A stretch of 64,000 bases of DNA. It comes from Ahrensia sp. (GTDB lineage: Bacteria > Pseudomonadota > Alphaproteobacteria > Rhizobiales > Rhizobiaceae). Both the position numbers and the translations under genes were made by a program. The stretch spans positions 1 through 64,000 of the forward strand of contig NZXU01000085.1 of NCBI GenBank assembly GCA_002698425.1, in the 5' to 3' direction. The notes under the pieces are model-generated. The model worked only from the letters and a program-made list of their open reading frames with translations. It did no database searches and was not told the origin of the DNA. Each line of letters starts with the position of its first letter. Within the stretch, counting starts at the first letter, position 1. This document shows positions 39,493 through 47,934 of the stretch, piece by piece.

Positions 39493-41823
39493 TCACTCCG
39501 CCGCTATGGCGGCGGTTTCGCGCTGGGTGGCTTCAACCACTGAAATCGCCGTCATGTTGACCACGCCGCGCGATGTCACCGAGGGTGTCAGGATATGCGC
39601 CGGCTTGGCGGTTCCCAGCAGGATCGGCCCGACATGCAGCGCGTCCGTCATGATCTTCACCGCGTTCAGCGTGATGTTTGCGGCGTCGAGATTGGGGAAA
39701 ACGAGCAGGTTCGCTTCGCCCGTCAGTACGGAGTTGGGATAGACGCGGTCGCGCAGTTTCTGGTCGAGGGCCGAGTCGGCGTGCATTTCGCCATCGGCGC
39801 AGAGACCGGGGGCGATACGATGCAGGATTGCGGTCGCCTCCCGCATCTTCTGCGACGAGGCGGCGTCGCGCGAGCCGAAATTGGAGAAGGAAAGCAGCGC
39901 CGCCTTGGGCTCGATGCCGAAACGGGCGATCTCGCGGGCGGCGAGAACCGTCATTTCCGCCAGTTCCTCGGCGCAGGGTTCTTCCGTGACGTAGGTGTCG
40001 GTGAAGAAGGTCACGCCGCGCTGTGAAATCAGCATCGACAAGGCCGAGAGGTCCTGCGTCCCGGGCTCCGTGCCGACGATGAGACGAACATGGCGCAGAT
40101 GCCGTTCGTAGCGGCCCTCAAGGCCGCAGATCATCGCGTCCGCCTCGCCACGCTCGAGGGCGATGGCGGCGATAACCGTGGAGTTGGTACGGACCAGCAA
40201 GCGAGCCGCGTCGGGTGTTACGCCGCGCCGGCCGACCACCTTGACGAGATGGTCGACATAGTCGCGATAGCGCGGATCGTTCTCCGGATTGATCAGTTCG
40301 AAGTCGACGCCTGGCTTGATCTTGAGGCCGAAGCGCTTCAGCCGCGTTTCCACGACGTCGGGCCGGCCGATCAGGATCGGTTCGGCGAGACGGTCTTCCA
40401 GCACGACCTGGGCGGCGCGCAGAACGCGCTCATCCTCGCCGTCGGCATAGACGACGCGCTTGTTGGTCGCCGATTGCGCCGCTGCGAAGACTGGCTTCAT
40501 TACGAGACCGGAGCGGAAGACGAACCGGTTTAGACGGTCGACATAGGCGTCCATGTCCTCGATCGGACGCAGCGCGACGCCGCTGTCCTGCGCTGCCCTC
40601 GCGACAGCCGGTGCGATGCGGAGGATCAGTCGCGGATCGAAGGGCGAGGGGATCAGGTAATCAGGCCCGAAGACGGGCGTGTCGCCAGAATAGGCGCGGG
40701 CCGCAACATCCGACGGTTCCTCGCGGGCGAGTTGCGCGATGGCGCGGACGGCGGCGGCTTTCATTTCCTCGTTGATCGTCGTTGCGCCGGCGTCGAGCGC
40801 GCCCCGGAAAATGTAAGGAAAACACAATACGTTGTTGACCTGATTGGGGAAATCGCTTCGCCCCGTGCAAATCATCGCGTCCGGGCGTGCTTCGCGAGCG
40901 ACATCCGGCATGATTTCCGGAACCGGGTTCGCCAGCGCCATGATGAGCGGCTTCTCGGCCATTTCCTTCAGGCATTCGGGTTTCAGTACGCCGGCCGCCG
41001 AGAGGCCGAGAAATACGTCCGCGCCGGGAATGACGTCGGTCAGTTTCCGCTTGTCGGTTTTCTGCGCATAGACCGATTTCCAGCGATCCATCAGCGTCTC
41101 GCGGCCTTCATAGACGAGGCCCTCGATGTCGTTCACCCAGATGTTCTCGCGCTTCGCGCCGAGCGAGACCAGAAGGTTGAGGCAGGCGAGCGCGGCCGCG
41201 CCGGCGCCCGACGTGACGATCTTTGCTTCTCCGATCGGCTTTCCCGCCAGTTCCAGCCCGTTCAGGATCGCCGCCGCCACGATGATCGCCGTGCCATGCT
41301 GGTCGTCGTGAAAAACCGGGATGTTCATCTTCTCGCGCAGTTGCGCCTCAACCTCGAAGCACTCGGGGGCCTTGATGTCCTCGAGATTGATGCCGCCGAA
41401 AGTCGGTTCCAGCGCCGAGACGACCTGCACCATCGTGTCGATATCGGGCGCGTCCATCTCGATGTCGAAAACATCGATGGCGGCGAATTTCTTGAACAGG
41501 ACGGCCTTGCCTTCCATGACCGGTTTCGAGGCAAGGGGCCCGATATTGCCCAGCCCAAGGACTGCGGAGCCGTTGGAGACTACAGCCACGAGATTGCCGC
41601 GCGCCGTGTAGTCGGCCGCTTTTCCCGGATCCTCGGCAATGGCGAGGCAGGGCGCGGCGACGCCCGGCGAATAGGCGAGCGCCAAGTCGCGCTGGTTGCC
41701 GAGCGGCTTGGTCGCCTGGATCTCCAGCTTGCCGGGGCGCGGATACTGGTGAAAGAAGAGGGCGGCGTCCTCGAGGCTGGGGGTCGGGGCGTGGGCCTGA
41801 TCCGGTGTCTCTTCCTGCTGCAT
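39493..41823 (-). CDS. maeB: Malic enzyme fused to phosphotransacetylase-like domain (MaeB)
   Basis: Oxidative decarboxylation of malate to pyruvate with NAD(P)+. At 776 residues it is the chimeric MaeB type: the malic domain (residues about 20-430; [40 protein letters not shown]) joined to a phosphate acetyltransferase-like domain (about 440-760; [11 protein letters not shown] near the end). The second domain in such enzymes is regulatory, responding to acetyl-CoA. The start MQQEETPD is taken from family length. It follows an SDR by 38 bases on the same strand. Confidence 0.93.
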   Translation of the reverse strand: MQQEETPDQAHAPTPSLEDAALFFHQYPRPGKLEIQATKPLGNQRDLALAYSPGVAAPCLAIAEDPGKAADYTARGNLVAVVSNGSAVLGLGNIGPLASKPVMEGKAVLFKKFAAIDVFDIEMDAPDIDTMVQVVSALEPTFGGINLEDIKAPECFEVEAQLREKMNIPVFHDDQHGTAIIVAAAILNGLELAGKPIGEAKIVTSGAGAAALACLNLLVSLGAKRENIWVNDIEGLVYEGRETLMDRWKSVYAQKTDKRKLTDVIPGADVFLGLSAAGVLKPECLKEMAEKPLIMALANPVPEIMPDVAREARPDAMICTGRSDFPNQVNNVLCFPYIFRGALDAGATTINEEMKAAAVRAIAQLAREEPSDVAARAYSGDTPVFGPDYLIPSPFDPRLILRIAPAVARAAQDSGVALRPIEDMDAYVDRLNRFVFRSGLVMKPVFAAAQSATNKRVVYADGEDERVLRAAQVVLEDRLAEPILIGRPDVVETRLKRFGLKIKPGVDFELINPENDPRYRDYVDHLVKVVGRRGVTPDAARLLVRTNSTVIAAIALERGEADAMICGLEGRYERHLRHVRLIVGTEPGTQDLSALSMLISQRGVTFFTDTYVTEEPCAEELAEMTVLAAREIARFGIEPKAALLSFSNFGSRDAASSQKMREATAILHRIAPGLCADGEMHADSALDQKLRDRVYPNSVLTGEANLLVFPNLDAANITLNAVKIMTDALHVGPILLGTAKPAHILTPSVTSRGVVNMTAISVVEATQRETAAIAAE

Positions 41824-41861
41824 GACGTTGTCTCCCCCGGGGTCTTTCGTGACCGGTCCTG

Positions 41862-42638
41862 TTAGAATGCGCTCGGGAAAAGCCCGCCGTCGAGCTTGAC
41901 GTTCTGGCCGGTGAAATAGCCGGCATGGACCGAGCAGAGAAACGCGCAAGTGCGGCCGAACTCGTCGGGCGTGCCGAGGCGTCCGGCGGGAATCGCCTTA
42001 GACTGGACTTCGCGAATTTCCTCGACGGTCTTGCCGGTCTTCTTCGCGTTGAATTCGAAATTCGCATTGATGCGGTCGGTGTCGAATTTGCCCGGCAGGA
42101 TATTGTTGATCGTGACGTTTTTGTCGGCGACCGAGCGGGCGATGCCGGCAAGGAACGAGGTCAGGCCGGCGCGGGCGCCCGACGAGAGATCGAGGCCCAA
42201 AATGGGCTGGTAGACCGACATGGAGGTGATGTTGACGATGCGACCGAACCCGCGTTCCGACATGCCGTCGATCACCTTCTGGATCATTTCGATCGGGGTC
42301 GCCATGTTCTGGGTCACGCCGGCCAGGATGGCTTCGCGGTCCAGTTCCCGGAAGTCGCGCAGCGGCGGACCGGCATTGTTGTTGACCAGGATATCGGCAG
42401 ACGGGCAGGCAGCGACCAGTTCTTCCTGGATTGCCGGGTCGGAAACGTCGCCGAGGACGACCGTCACCGAGACACCGCGGGCCCGCAATTCCGCCGCCGT
42501 CGCGTTGGTCGCCTCGGGATTTCGGCCATTGATGACAAGATCGACGCCTTCATCCGCCAGTGCGATGGCGCAACCGCGGCCGAGACCCCGGCTCGATGCG
42601 CAGACGATTGCCTTGCGGCCCTTCAGACCCAGATCCAT
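41862..42638 (-). CDS. Divergent SDR protein lacking the YxxxK catalytic motif
   Basis: A short-chain dehydrogenase-like protein of 258 residues. The nucleotide-binding motif is intact in shifted form (VCASSRGLGRG) and the NNNAGPPLRDF and NITSMSVYQP segments place the catalytic Ser region. Where YxxxK is expected the sequence reads LDLSSGARAGLTSFLAG, so the catalytic Tyr and Lys are absent. A divergent SDR group with similar replacements exists, often labelled as 3-oxoacyl-ACP reductase. Activity is uncertain. It precedes maeB by 38 bases and follows the epimerase by 85 bases. Confidence 0.85.
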   Translation of the reverse strand: MDLGLKGRKAIVCASSRGLGRGCAIALADEGVDLVINGRNPEATNATAAELRARGVSVTVVLGDVSDPAIQEELVAACPSADILVNNNAGPPLRDFRELDREAILAGVTQNMATPIEMIQKVIDGMSERGFGRIVNITSMSVYQPILGLDLSSGARAGLTSFLAGIARSVADKNVTINNILPGKFDTDRINANFEFNAKKTGKTVEEIREVQSKAIPAGRLGTPDEFGRTCAFLCSVHAGYFTGQNVKLDGGLFPSAF

Positions 42639-42723
42639 TCGGTCACTCCCTGTTTTGCCGACTCTTATAGGGCGCGATCCCGCGCACCGAAAGGTCAACG
42701 CTGGGGAGTTTTTTCGTGCGTTT

Positions 42724-43716
42724 TCAACCCCAGAGATCGGCGCGGGGCGGAGAAACGATGCTGCCGGCATAGTCGAGCCCGGGCGAACGGTCGCGAGCGA
42801 GCAGCAGCGGGCCGTCGAGGTCGACATAATCCGCATCCTGGGCGAGCAACACGGCCGGCGCCATGGCGAGCGATGTGCCCACCATGCAGCCGATCATCAC
42901 GCCGAAGCCGAGTTCGCGCGCGCGGTCGCGCATGCGCAGCGCCTCGGTCAGGCCGCCGGTCTTGTCGAGCTTGATATTCACGGCATCGTAGCGATCGCCG
43001 AGCGCTTCGAGATCCTCGGTGGCATGGGCGCTCTCATCGGCGCAGATCGGCACGGGATGGGGCAAGCTTGCCAAAATCTCGTCCTGTCCGGCGGGCAGGG
43101 GTTGCTCGATCATGGCGATATGGACGCGGGCCGCCTCGCGCATCATTAACGGCAGGTTTTCCGGCGTCCAGCCCTCATTGGCATCGGCGATGATGCGGCT
43201 TCTCGGGGCGGCCGCCGCGATGGCGTGCATGATCGCGATGTCGTGCTCGCCGCCCAGCTTGATCTTCAGAAGCGGCCGGCGCGACGCGGCCCGGGCCGCA
43301 TCGGCCATGACATCGGGATGATCGAGCGAAATCGTGAAGGCGGTTTCGACCGGACGCGGCGGCTGACGGCAGGCGAGGAAATGGGCGTGGCGGCCGGTCA
43401 TCTTCGCTCGAAGATCCCACAGGGCGCAGTCGAGCGCATTGCGCGCCGCGCCGGCGGAAAGGGCTTCATGCAGATTGTCATGTGTCATCCGGTCGCCGAG
43501 GCGTTCGGCGGTCTCCTGGATGGCTTCAAGGACCGATTCGACCGTTTCGCCATAGCGCGAATAGGGGACGCATTCGCCGAGCCCCTTGAATCCGCCGGAA
43601 GTGACCCGGCAGACCACCACTTCCGCCTCGGTCTTGCTGGCGCGCGATATCCGGAACTTGCCGTTGATCGGAAAACGCTCGACCCAGGTTTCGACGCGGC
43701 AATCGGCAAATTCCAT
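42724..43716 (-). CDS. L-Ala-D/L-Glu epimerase-type enolase superfamily protein (dipeptide epimerase)
   Basis: A 330-residue enolase-superfamily protein, the length of YcjG/YkfB dipeptide epimerases that recycle murein peptide. The KxK acid/base is LLKIKLGG (near residue 152), metal ligands are in ADANEGW, IEQPLP and CADESAH, and the second lysine is VNIKLDKTGGL. The C-terminal DxD-like motif DYVDLDGPLLLA is also typical of this group. It is divergent from the Mla operon across 93 bases. Confidence 0.87.
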   Translation of the reverse strand: MEFADCRVETWVERFPINGKFRISRASKTEAEVVVCRVTSGGFKGLGECVPYSRYGETVESVLEAIQETAERLGDRMTHDNLHEALSAGAARNALDCALWDLRAKMTGRHAHFLACRQPPRPVETAFTISLDHPDVMADAARAASRRPLLKIKLGGEHDIAIMHAIAAAAPRSRIIADANEGWTPENLPLMMREAARVHIAMIEQPLPAGQDEILASLPHPVPICADESAHATEDLEALGDRYDAVNIKLDKTGGLTEALRMRDRARELGFGVMIGCMVGTSLAMAPAVLLAQDADYVDLDGPLLLARDRSPGLDYAGSIVSPPRADLWG

Positions 43717-43809
43717 GATGTTCCTGTTCCTTGGAAATGCTGCGATATTTCCGTTGATGTGGCCTGTACGCCGCAGACTTGTCCGGCAACCGTCTATATT
43801 AATAGGCCG

Positions 43810-44994
43810 ATGGTCGATACGATTCATATGGAAATCGACGGGGACAATGCGTCGCCGCAGCTTCCGGCCGTCCAGTCGGCAAGCGAGGACGGCCGCCTGC
43901 AGTTGACGCTGTCCGGCCCGTGGGCGACGCATACGGTTTCCGGCATCGACGCCGAGATGCGGCGGTTCGAACGCGAGGCCGGCGGAAAGACGGTTTCGCT
44001 CGATCTGTCGCGGATTACCTATCTCGATACCGCCGGCGCTTGGCTGATCTACCGTCTAGCCCAGGAAGTAGGGAAAAAGGGCGGGTCGGCCTCGCTCGAC
44101 GGCATTCGCCCTGCCCATGAGGTGCTGCTGGACGCGGTGCGCAAGGCGATGGAGGACCTTTCCGACCAGGAGCCGGAGGAAAGCCGCGACTCGCTGGTCA
44201 CGCGACTGCTGATCGGCCTCGGCAAGGCGGTCTACGATTTCCGCGACGACATGGTGATGGGGCTTCACATGGTCGGCGCTGCCGTGCGCGGGTCGCAGAT
44301 GAAGCTCGGGCATGGCAGCGGCCTCAGCATCGCGGCTGTCGTGAACCAGATCGACCGTACCGGTGTGCGCGCCATTCCGATCATTGCTCTGATGTCGACG
44401 ATCATCGGCGCCATCATTGCGCAGCAAGGCGCGTTTCAGTTGCGCTATTTCGGCGCCGAGATCTTCGTCGTCGACCTCGTCGGCATCCTGGTTTTGCGCG
44501 AAATCGGCGTGCTTCTGACAGCGATCATGATCGCCGGCCGGTCCGGAAGCGCGATCACGGCCGAGATCGGCTCGATGAAGATGCGCGAGGAGATTGACGC
44601 GCTCACGGTAATCGGCCTCAATCCCGTCGGCGTACTCGTGTTTCCGCGCCTCGTCGCTCTCGGCATCGCATTGCCGCTCCTGACGGTGATTTCCGACATC
44701 GCCGCGCTTGGCGGCGCGATGTTCGTGGCAAAGGCCTATTCCGGGATTTCTCCGGATGCGTTCATCACTCGCGTGCGCGACGCGATCGATCTGACCACGG
44801 TATTCGCGGGGTTCATCAAGGCGCCCTTCATGGCCTTCATCATCGGCATCATCGCGTCGGTCGAGGGCATGAAGGTGGGAGGTTCCGCCGAATCTTTGGG
44901 CGAACGGGTGACCGCTTCGGTGGTCAAATCGATCTTCGTGGTGATCGTCGTCGACGGCGTCTTTGCGATATTCTACGCGGCGATCGATTTCTGA
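43810..44994 (+). CDS. mlaE: MlaE-type lipid ABC permease with N-terminal STAS domain
   Basis: The membrane permease of an Mla-type phospholipid/lipid transporter, 394 residues. The N-terminal about 110 residues form a STAS domain like MlaB (VSLDLSRITYLDTAGAWLIY), so MlaB and MlaE are fused. The MlaE part has five or six helices with the hallmarks VLREIGVLLTAIMIAGRSGSAITAEIG and MKMREEIDALTVIGLNP. ATG at 43810 is used; another at 43828 is possible. The stop overlaps the MlaF start by one base. Confidence 0.92.
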   Translation: MVDTIHMEIDGDNASPQLPAVQSASEDGRLQLTLSGPWATHTVSGIDAEMRRFEREAGGKTVSLDLSRITYLDTAGAWLIYRLAQEVGKKGGSASLDGIRPAHEVLLDAVRKAMEDLSDQEPEESRDSLVTRLLIGLGKAVYDFRDDMVMGLHMVGAAVRGSQMKLGHGSGLSIAAVVNQIDRTGVRAIPIIALMSTIIGAIIAQQGAFQLRYFGAEIFVVDLVGILVLREIGVLLTAIMIAGRSGSAITAEIGSMKMREEIDALTVIGLNPVGVLVFPRLVALGIALPLLTVISDIAALGGAMFVAKAYSGISPDAFITRVRDAIDLTTVFAGFIKAPFMAFIIGIIASVEGMKVGGSAESLGERVTASVVKSIFVVIVVDGVFAIFYAAIDF

Positions 44995-45791
44995 TGAACG
45001 GTACGGACCCGATCATACGCGTTCGCGACATCCATGTGCAGTTTGGCCGTCACGTGGTGCTGCACGACCTCGATCTCGACGTCTATCGCGGCGAGATCCT
45101 CGGATTTGTCGGTGCGTCCGGGACCGGAAAGTCGGTGCTGTTGCGCACGATTCTCGGGCTTAATCGGAAACAGGACGGCACGATCGCCGTGCTCGGTCGT
45201 GATCTCGACAAAATCAACGAAGAGGAACGGATCCAGGTGGACATGCGCATGGGGGTGCTGTTCCAGCACGGCGCACTGTTTTCCGCCCTGACCGTGCTGG
45301 AGAATATCCAGGTCCCGATGCGCGAATATCTGTCCTTGCCGAAAACGCTGATGGACGAACTGGCGCTTTTGAAGATGGAACTGGTCGGACTGTCGCCCAA
45401 TGCCGCGGGCAAATATCCGTCGGAACTGTCCGGCGGCATGATCAAGCGGGCGGCGCTGGCGCGGGCTCTCGCGCTCGACCCGGATATCGTCTTCCTCGAC
45501 GAACCGACATCCGGGCTGGACCCGATCGGCGCGTCCGAATTCGATGAACTGATCGCCAAGCTGCGCGACACGCTGGGATTGACCGTTTATATGGTGACGC
45601 ATGATCTCGACAGTCTTTTCACGGTCGCGGACCGGATCGCGGTGCTTGGCGAGAAAAGGGTACTGGTTGTGGGTACGATCGACGACATGCTGAAAAGCGA
45701 GGATCCGTGGGTTAAGTCCTATTTTCGTGGCAAGCGGGCCCGGCAGATTGTCATGCCCGGCAAAAACGCCGCGGCCGGGGCAGGGGGCTGA
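44994..45791 (+). CDS. mlaF: MlaF-type lipid ABC transporter ATPase
   Basis: The cytoplasmic ATPase of the Mla-type transporter, 265 residues. Walker A is GASGTGKSVLLRT, the signature is LSGGMIKRAALARAL (the MlaF variant) and Walker B is DIVFLDEPTSGLDP, with the switch His in VTHD. It starts within the mlaE stop (TGATG) and ends 3 bases before mlaD. Confidence 0.95.
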   Translation: MNGTDPIIRVRDIHVQFGRHVVLHDLDLDVYRGEILGFVGASGTGKSVLLRTILGLNRKQDGTIAVLGRDLDKINEEERIQVDMRMGVLFQHGALFSALTVLENIQVPMREYLSLPKTLMDELALLKMELVGLSPNAAGKYPSELSGGMIKRAALARALALDPDIVFLDEPTSGLDPIGASEFDELIAKLRDTLGLTVYMVTHDLDSLFTVADRIAVLGEKRVLVVGTIDDMLKSEDPWVKSYFRGKRARQIVMPGKNAAAGAGG

Positions 45792-45794
45792 GCC

Positions 45795-47168
45795 ATGGAA
45801 ACCAAAGCCAATTACGTCACGGTCGGCGCTTTCACGCTCCTCGTTTTCCTCGCGGGGTTCGCGATCGTCTACTGGGTTGCGCGTGTCGATACAGGCGGCC
45901 AGACTTCGCGGCTCGATGTCGTCATCGAGGGGTCGGTGACGGGGCTTGGCGTCGGCAGTCTCGTGAAATTCAACGGTATCGATGTCGGCAAGGTCACGGG
46001 TCTCAGCTTCGATGAATCCAATCCGCGGCTCGTCATCGCACGGACGGTCGTCAGCGGCGATCTGCCGATCTCGCGTTCCACAAAGGCACAGCTCGGTTCC
46101 ACCGGCCTGACCGGAATCGCCTTCATCGATTTCGAGGGCGGCGATCCCACGGAGCCCAGCATTTTCGATCTGGCGGAGCAGCAGGGCAAGATACCGACGG
46201 TCAAGGCTGACCCGTCCTCCATCAATGACCTGCTCGCAACCGCGCAGGATATATTCAGCCGGGCCGACCGTATCCTGAGCACGCTCGAAACCGCCGTCGA
46301 CGACATTCGCGAGCCGCTCAACACGACGCTGGAGAACGCCGCGACCTTCAGCGACGCGCTGGCCAAGAATTCCGACCAGATCGACACCTTTCTCGAAGGT
46401 GTTGGCGGTGTGGGGCAGGCGCTCGCCGATGTGTCCGGCAAGCTCGATACGGCGCTGAAAAGCATCGAAGGCCTGCTCGAGGCCGTCGATCCGGACAAGC
46501 TCGCCTCGATCGTCGACAATGTCGACGGCTTCACGGCCAATCTGAACAAGGTGTCCAACCAGTTCGAGGATGTTGTCGGCAAGGTGCAGACCGTCGCGAC
46601 CGACCTGCAAGGCATTGGCGGCCGCCTGGGCGGCACGTTTGACCGTCTCGACAAGGTGCTGGATGCGGTTCCGCCTGAGCAGATCACGGCTGCGGTGGAG
46701 GATATCGCCAATGCCGGAAAATCAGCCCAGGCGTCGCTGGCCGAAGTGGAGAAGCTGACCAAGGGCCTCGGTGAACGCGGGGAGGATATCCAGGGGATCA
46801 TCACCAACACGCAACAGCTTGCCGAACGACTCAACGCGGCGTCGGTGCGTATCGACGGTATTCTCGAAAAGACGGATGGCTTGCTCGGCTCGGATGAGGG
46901 CGAGTCGCTGATGGCCGAGACGCGCAAGACGCTGGAAGCCTTCCGCAAGACCGCCGAGACGTTGAATGCGCGCATCAACACGGTCTCGGACGGCCTGGAG
47001 CGTTTCTCCGATCGCGGACTGGCGGATGCAACGGCGCTCATCAACGAGACACGGCGCTCGGTCACGCGCATCGAGCGGGCGATTACCGACCTCGAGCGTA
47101 ATCCGCAGCGCCTGATATTCGGCGGGGACGGCGACGTGAAAACCTACAATGGCCGGCAGAGGCGTTGA
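45795..47168 (+). CDS. mlaD: MlaD-type MCE-domain protein
   Basis: The periplasmic MCE subunit, 457 residues, anchored by one N-terminal helix (VGAFTLLVFLAGFAIVYW, residues about 8-26). The MCE domain follows (about 40-120; VTGLGVGSLVKFNGIDVGKV and STGLTGIAFIDFEGG). After it, about 300 residues of predicted helix (QDIFSRADRILSTLETAVDD..., NQFEDVVGKVQTVATDL...) would form a long coiled shaft towards the outer membrane. Far longer than E. coli MlaD, closer to tube-forming MCE proteins. The next gene starts 92 bases downstream. Confidence 0.92.
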   Translation: METKANYVTVGAFTLLVFLAGFAIVYWVARVDTGGQTSRLDVVIEGSVTGLGVGSLVKFNGIDVGKVTGLSFDESNPRLVIARTVVSGDLPISRSTKAQLGSTGLTGIAFIDFEGGDPTEPSIFDLAEQQGKIPTVKADPSSINDLLATAQDIFSRADRILSTLETAVDDIREPLNTTLENAATFSDALAKNSDQIDTFLEGVGGVGQALADVSGKLDTALKSIEGLLEAVDPDKLASIVDNVDGFTANLNKVSNQFEDVVGKVQTVATDLQGIGGRLGGTFDRLDKVLDAVPPEQITAAVEDIANAGKSAQASLAEVEKLTKGLGERGEDIQGIITNTQQLAERLNAASVRIDGILEKTDGLLGSDEGESLMAETRKTLEAFRKTAETLNARINTVSDGLERFSDRGLADATALINETRRSVTRIERAITDLERNPQRLIFGGDGDVKTYNGRQRR

Positions 47169-47260
47169 CAGCCAGTGACGGAACGCTATCAAAATCCGAA
47201 CGTTACGGAATGGGGACACCGGGCATTTTCCGAAAACCGTCCCGGGTTGGGCGAGATACG

Positions 47261-47854
47261 ATGAAACTCCTGCGCGCCGTACAAGTCGCCATTTTGCCGC
47301 TTTCGCTGGTTGGTTGCGCTGCGATAGGCGGCGTGATGCCGACCGACGACACCTATGAACTGGGCGTGCCGACGATCAGCGACACGCGGCCCGTGCGCCG
47401 CGGCACGCAGATCCTGATTGCCGAGCCGCAGGCGCTGAAGGCGCTCGATTCGCAGAACATCGTGGTGCAGACCGACCCGCTGACCATCCAGTATCTCGGC
47501 AAGTCGCAGTGGAGCGACCGGCTGCCTCGTGTGGTCCAGATGCGGCTGGCGCAGGCCTTCCAGAATTCCGACCGGTTCAAGGGCGTCGGCCTGCCGGGGC
47601 AGGGACTGGCGATCGATTACCAGATCGTCACGGAAATCCGATCCTTCGGGATCGAGGCGCCGAGCAATGCGGCCCATGTCGCCATCGCGGTCAAGATCCT
47701 CAACGACCGCAACGGCGTCGTGGCGAGCGAACGCGTATTCGAAGAGCGCGTCGTGGCGACCGGGTCCGACAATGCCGCTTTCGTGGCGGCTATCGACGCC
47801 GCCTTCGAGAACGTCGCGCGCGACATCGTCGCCTGGGCGACCGCCCGGCTCTGA
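47261..47854 (+). CDS. ABC-type transport auxiliary lipoprotein (PqiC-like)
   Basis: An outer-membrane or periplasmic lipoprotein of 197 residues. The lipobox is PLSLVGC (Cys near residue 20). It contains the family strand pattern ILIAEPQALKALDSQNIVVQTDPLTIQYLGKSQW split around the Asp-Arg-Leu (SDRLPRVVQMRLAQAF). It is the fourth gene of the Mla-type operon and would link the MCE shaft to the outer membrane, as PqiC does. A bidirectional terminator follows. Confidence 0.88.
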   Translation: MKLLRAVQVAILPLSLVGCAAIGGVMPTDDTYELGVPTISDTRPVRRGTQILIAEPQALKALDSQNIVVQTDPLTIQYLGKSQWSDRLPRVVQMRLAQAFQNSDRFKGVGLPGQGLAIDYQIVTEIRSFGIEAPSNAAHVAIAVKILNDRNGVVASERVFEERVVATGSDNAAFVAAIDAAFENVARDIVAWATARL

Positions 47855-47871
47855 TTTCTCTCAATCGACCA

Positions 47872-47912
47872 TGAAAAAACCGCCGGGTCTTTCGGACCCG
47901 GCGGCTTCTGTT
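47872..47912. terminator. Bidirectional terminator between Mla operon and coiled-coil gene
   Basis: CCGCCGGGTC pairs with GACCCGGCGG around a four- to five-base loop (47880-47904). The minus strand has a TTTTTT run after the stem and the plus strand has CTTCTGTTTG. It therefore serves both converging units. Confidence 0.88.
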
Positions 47913-47934
47913 TGTCGCGACTTCGCGGAGCCGA

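Noticed and set aside
40732..41865. Open frame of 377 codons antisense to maeB
   Set aside because: No family resemblance; maeB has clear domains on the other strand.
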